From Linanthus parryae (Eukaryota; Streptophyta; Magnoliopsida; Ericales; Polemoniaceae), in NCBI GenBank assembly GCA_023055425.1, contig JALGPY010000006.1, forward strand, positions 69,348,127 through 69,412,126: 64,000 nucleotides of DNA, written 5' to 3'. The notes under the pieces are model-generated. The model searched no databases. It saw only the letters and a program-made list of their open reading frames with translations, and was not told the origin of the DNA. The stretch's first letter is position 1, and each line of letters begins with the position of its first letter. The position numbers and the translations under genes were made by a program. Of the stretch, positions 62,970 through 64,000 are shown piece after piece.

Positions 62970-63348
62970 TGTAGAGTAGGATGCTATTTATCTATGTTCT
63001 TTCTTTTAGTTCTCCATATGATTTTGAGGGGTGAGAGAGAGTTGCTTTAATAATTTCAATCAGTGTACAGGGACATAGGTACAGATGACGCTACGGATTC
63101 CCCTTCTTGATGCGTGTGATAGAATGTTGAGTAGGCGCATCGGAATCCGGACGCGAGGTGAGACTTTTCCGGAAACTGTCAACGGTCCACAAGACCCCTT
63201 CTATTTGTAGTTTCGCGGCAACGGTGCCCATGTAGGTCCGGGCACTCAGGTGCCTCTAACTCTCTCTCTGTTCTAAGTTTGGAGCCATAATTGTGTAGAT
63301 CCACCGCCAACACATTTAAGCAAGGAAACCTCGTACTTGATCTCTAAA
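62970..63348 (+). other. 3' noncoding region of element E
   Basis: No gene is seen. It contains a (GA)n-like GTGAGAGAGAG stretch and a segment resembling 51430-51500 of element F on the opposite strand. I do not see a clear palindrome cluster here. Confidence 0.5.
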
Positions 63349-63389
63349 TTCGTTGAGGACAACGAAACGCTTAAGTGTGGGGGGGGGTG
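63349..63389 (+). other. Stem-loop and G-rich tract of element E
   Basis: A perfect 7-bp stem TTCGTTG-AGGA-CAACGAA (63349-63366) is followed by ACGCTTAAGTGTGGGGGGGGG. It has the same layout as in B, D and F. Confidence 0.8.
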
Positions 63390-63645
63390 TATATTTTTCT
63401 AGCCATGTCAGTTATGCATCGCCAGTTACATGCAGTTGTGTCGTATTGTGTAGTACGTGTGGTTAGTGTAGAGTGATTGATATAGTGTCGTATTGTGTTA
63501 GGATTGTTATTATGCATTTCTTCTCACTTTTACTTTATTGAGTCCCCTACCTAAAACTTGTGGTTAATCGAGTTGGCCAAAAGCATATAGAATCTAGAAA
63601 AATTGGAAAAAATAGAAAAGTGAAAATCCATAAAAATTAAATAAA

Positions 63646-64000
63646 ATAGGGGTGGTATTTCAACCCCGAGTCATCGATCCCACGAGGAAAGACTTGAGAT
63701 TATTTAATTAGTTATTTAATTTAGAGTACGGTGCAGGAGGAAAGAGTTGATTGATTTAATAATTGAAATAACAACTAATCTAATATTTTTGGTAGTTTTT
63801 TTTTATATTTAATTAAAGGTATGGAGAAACTAGGCAATCATTAGATCACCTAGGGCTGTAGACGATTTCCAGATTATCTGAGCAACACGTTAACTATATT
63901 CTAACTAAGTCGGGTAACAGCGCTGACTATCTCCTATCGGTCTCAAGTCATTCTACTTCACGTTAGACTACAATCTCCTATCGGTCTCTTGTGTCTACCG
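63646..64000 (-). repeat. Inverted partial LTR (G), related to the LTR of E
   Basis: The reverse complement matches the last part of the E LTR (about 53660-54050), including GGGTTGAAATACCACCCCTA and the GAGACCGAGAGGAGATTG type repeats. The homology starts abruptly at 63646, missing the final 50 nt or so of the LTR, and runs off the window. It belongs to an element in the opposite orientation or to a rearranged end of E or F. Confidence 0.8.

Overview
This window is plant nuclear DNA made almost entirely of retrotransposons and looks like dicot pericentromeric or other heterochromatin. The evidence is Athila-type and Tat-type Ty3/gypsy elements with tRNA-matching primer sites, a plant L1-type LINE with an RNase H domain, a plant mobile domain (PMD) gene with introns, and a fragment of plastid 16S rDNA. 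I see no clearly functional host gene, no CRISPR array and no intact RNA gene.

Layout. (1) 1-26838: a decayed, intron-containing PMD-type gene on + is split into 210-1797 and 24110-26838. Between the halves lies about 22.3 kb of Athila-type element on -: truncated copy A (1798-10494), a shared LTR (10495-12096), complete copy B, and B's 5' LTR (22527-24109). (2) 26839-35410: a promoter-like stretch, two tandem-repeat arrays, and a decayed Tat-lineage gag-pol on - with a tRNA-Trp-type primer site and a short LTR. The PMD gene lies antisense downstream of this pol and may belong to the same element. (3) 35411-36135: an organelle-derived scar with part of antisense plastid rrn16. (4) 36136-50987: a LINE on +, cut at 38853/48090 by element D (38854-48089, -, target duplication AGGAG). 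D itself carries a solo LTR (41241-44231, target duplication AGTTT). (5) 50988-64000: a pol-less Athila relative F (-), interrupted by a non-autonomous relative E (+, from 52419). E is interrupted by element C (54926-62416, target duplication GATGA), which has 3.4-kb LTRs around only 625 bp. The window ends inside an inverted partial LTR (G).

How it fits together. Five Athila-related elements with very different coding content share the same noncoding architecture. A roughly 60-nt block sits just after the last stop codon, with a GTCGAC core and a TTGGG/CCCAA hairpin. Element-specific palindromic words follow 150-200 nt downstream, and in A/B the same word recurs in the LTR upstream of a TATA-like box. 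A small stem with a GGA-containing loop lies directly 5' of a GTGTGGGGG-type polypurine tract. In A/B the internal palindromes sit about 70 nt upstream of a second TATA-like box ahead of the downstream ORF, suggesting an internal promoter. D and E also share an unrecognised ORF with a W/K-rich C-terminus. These shared modules are the best candidates for something not yet described.
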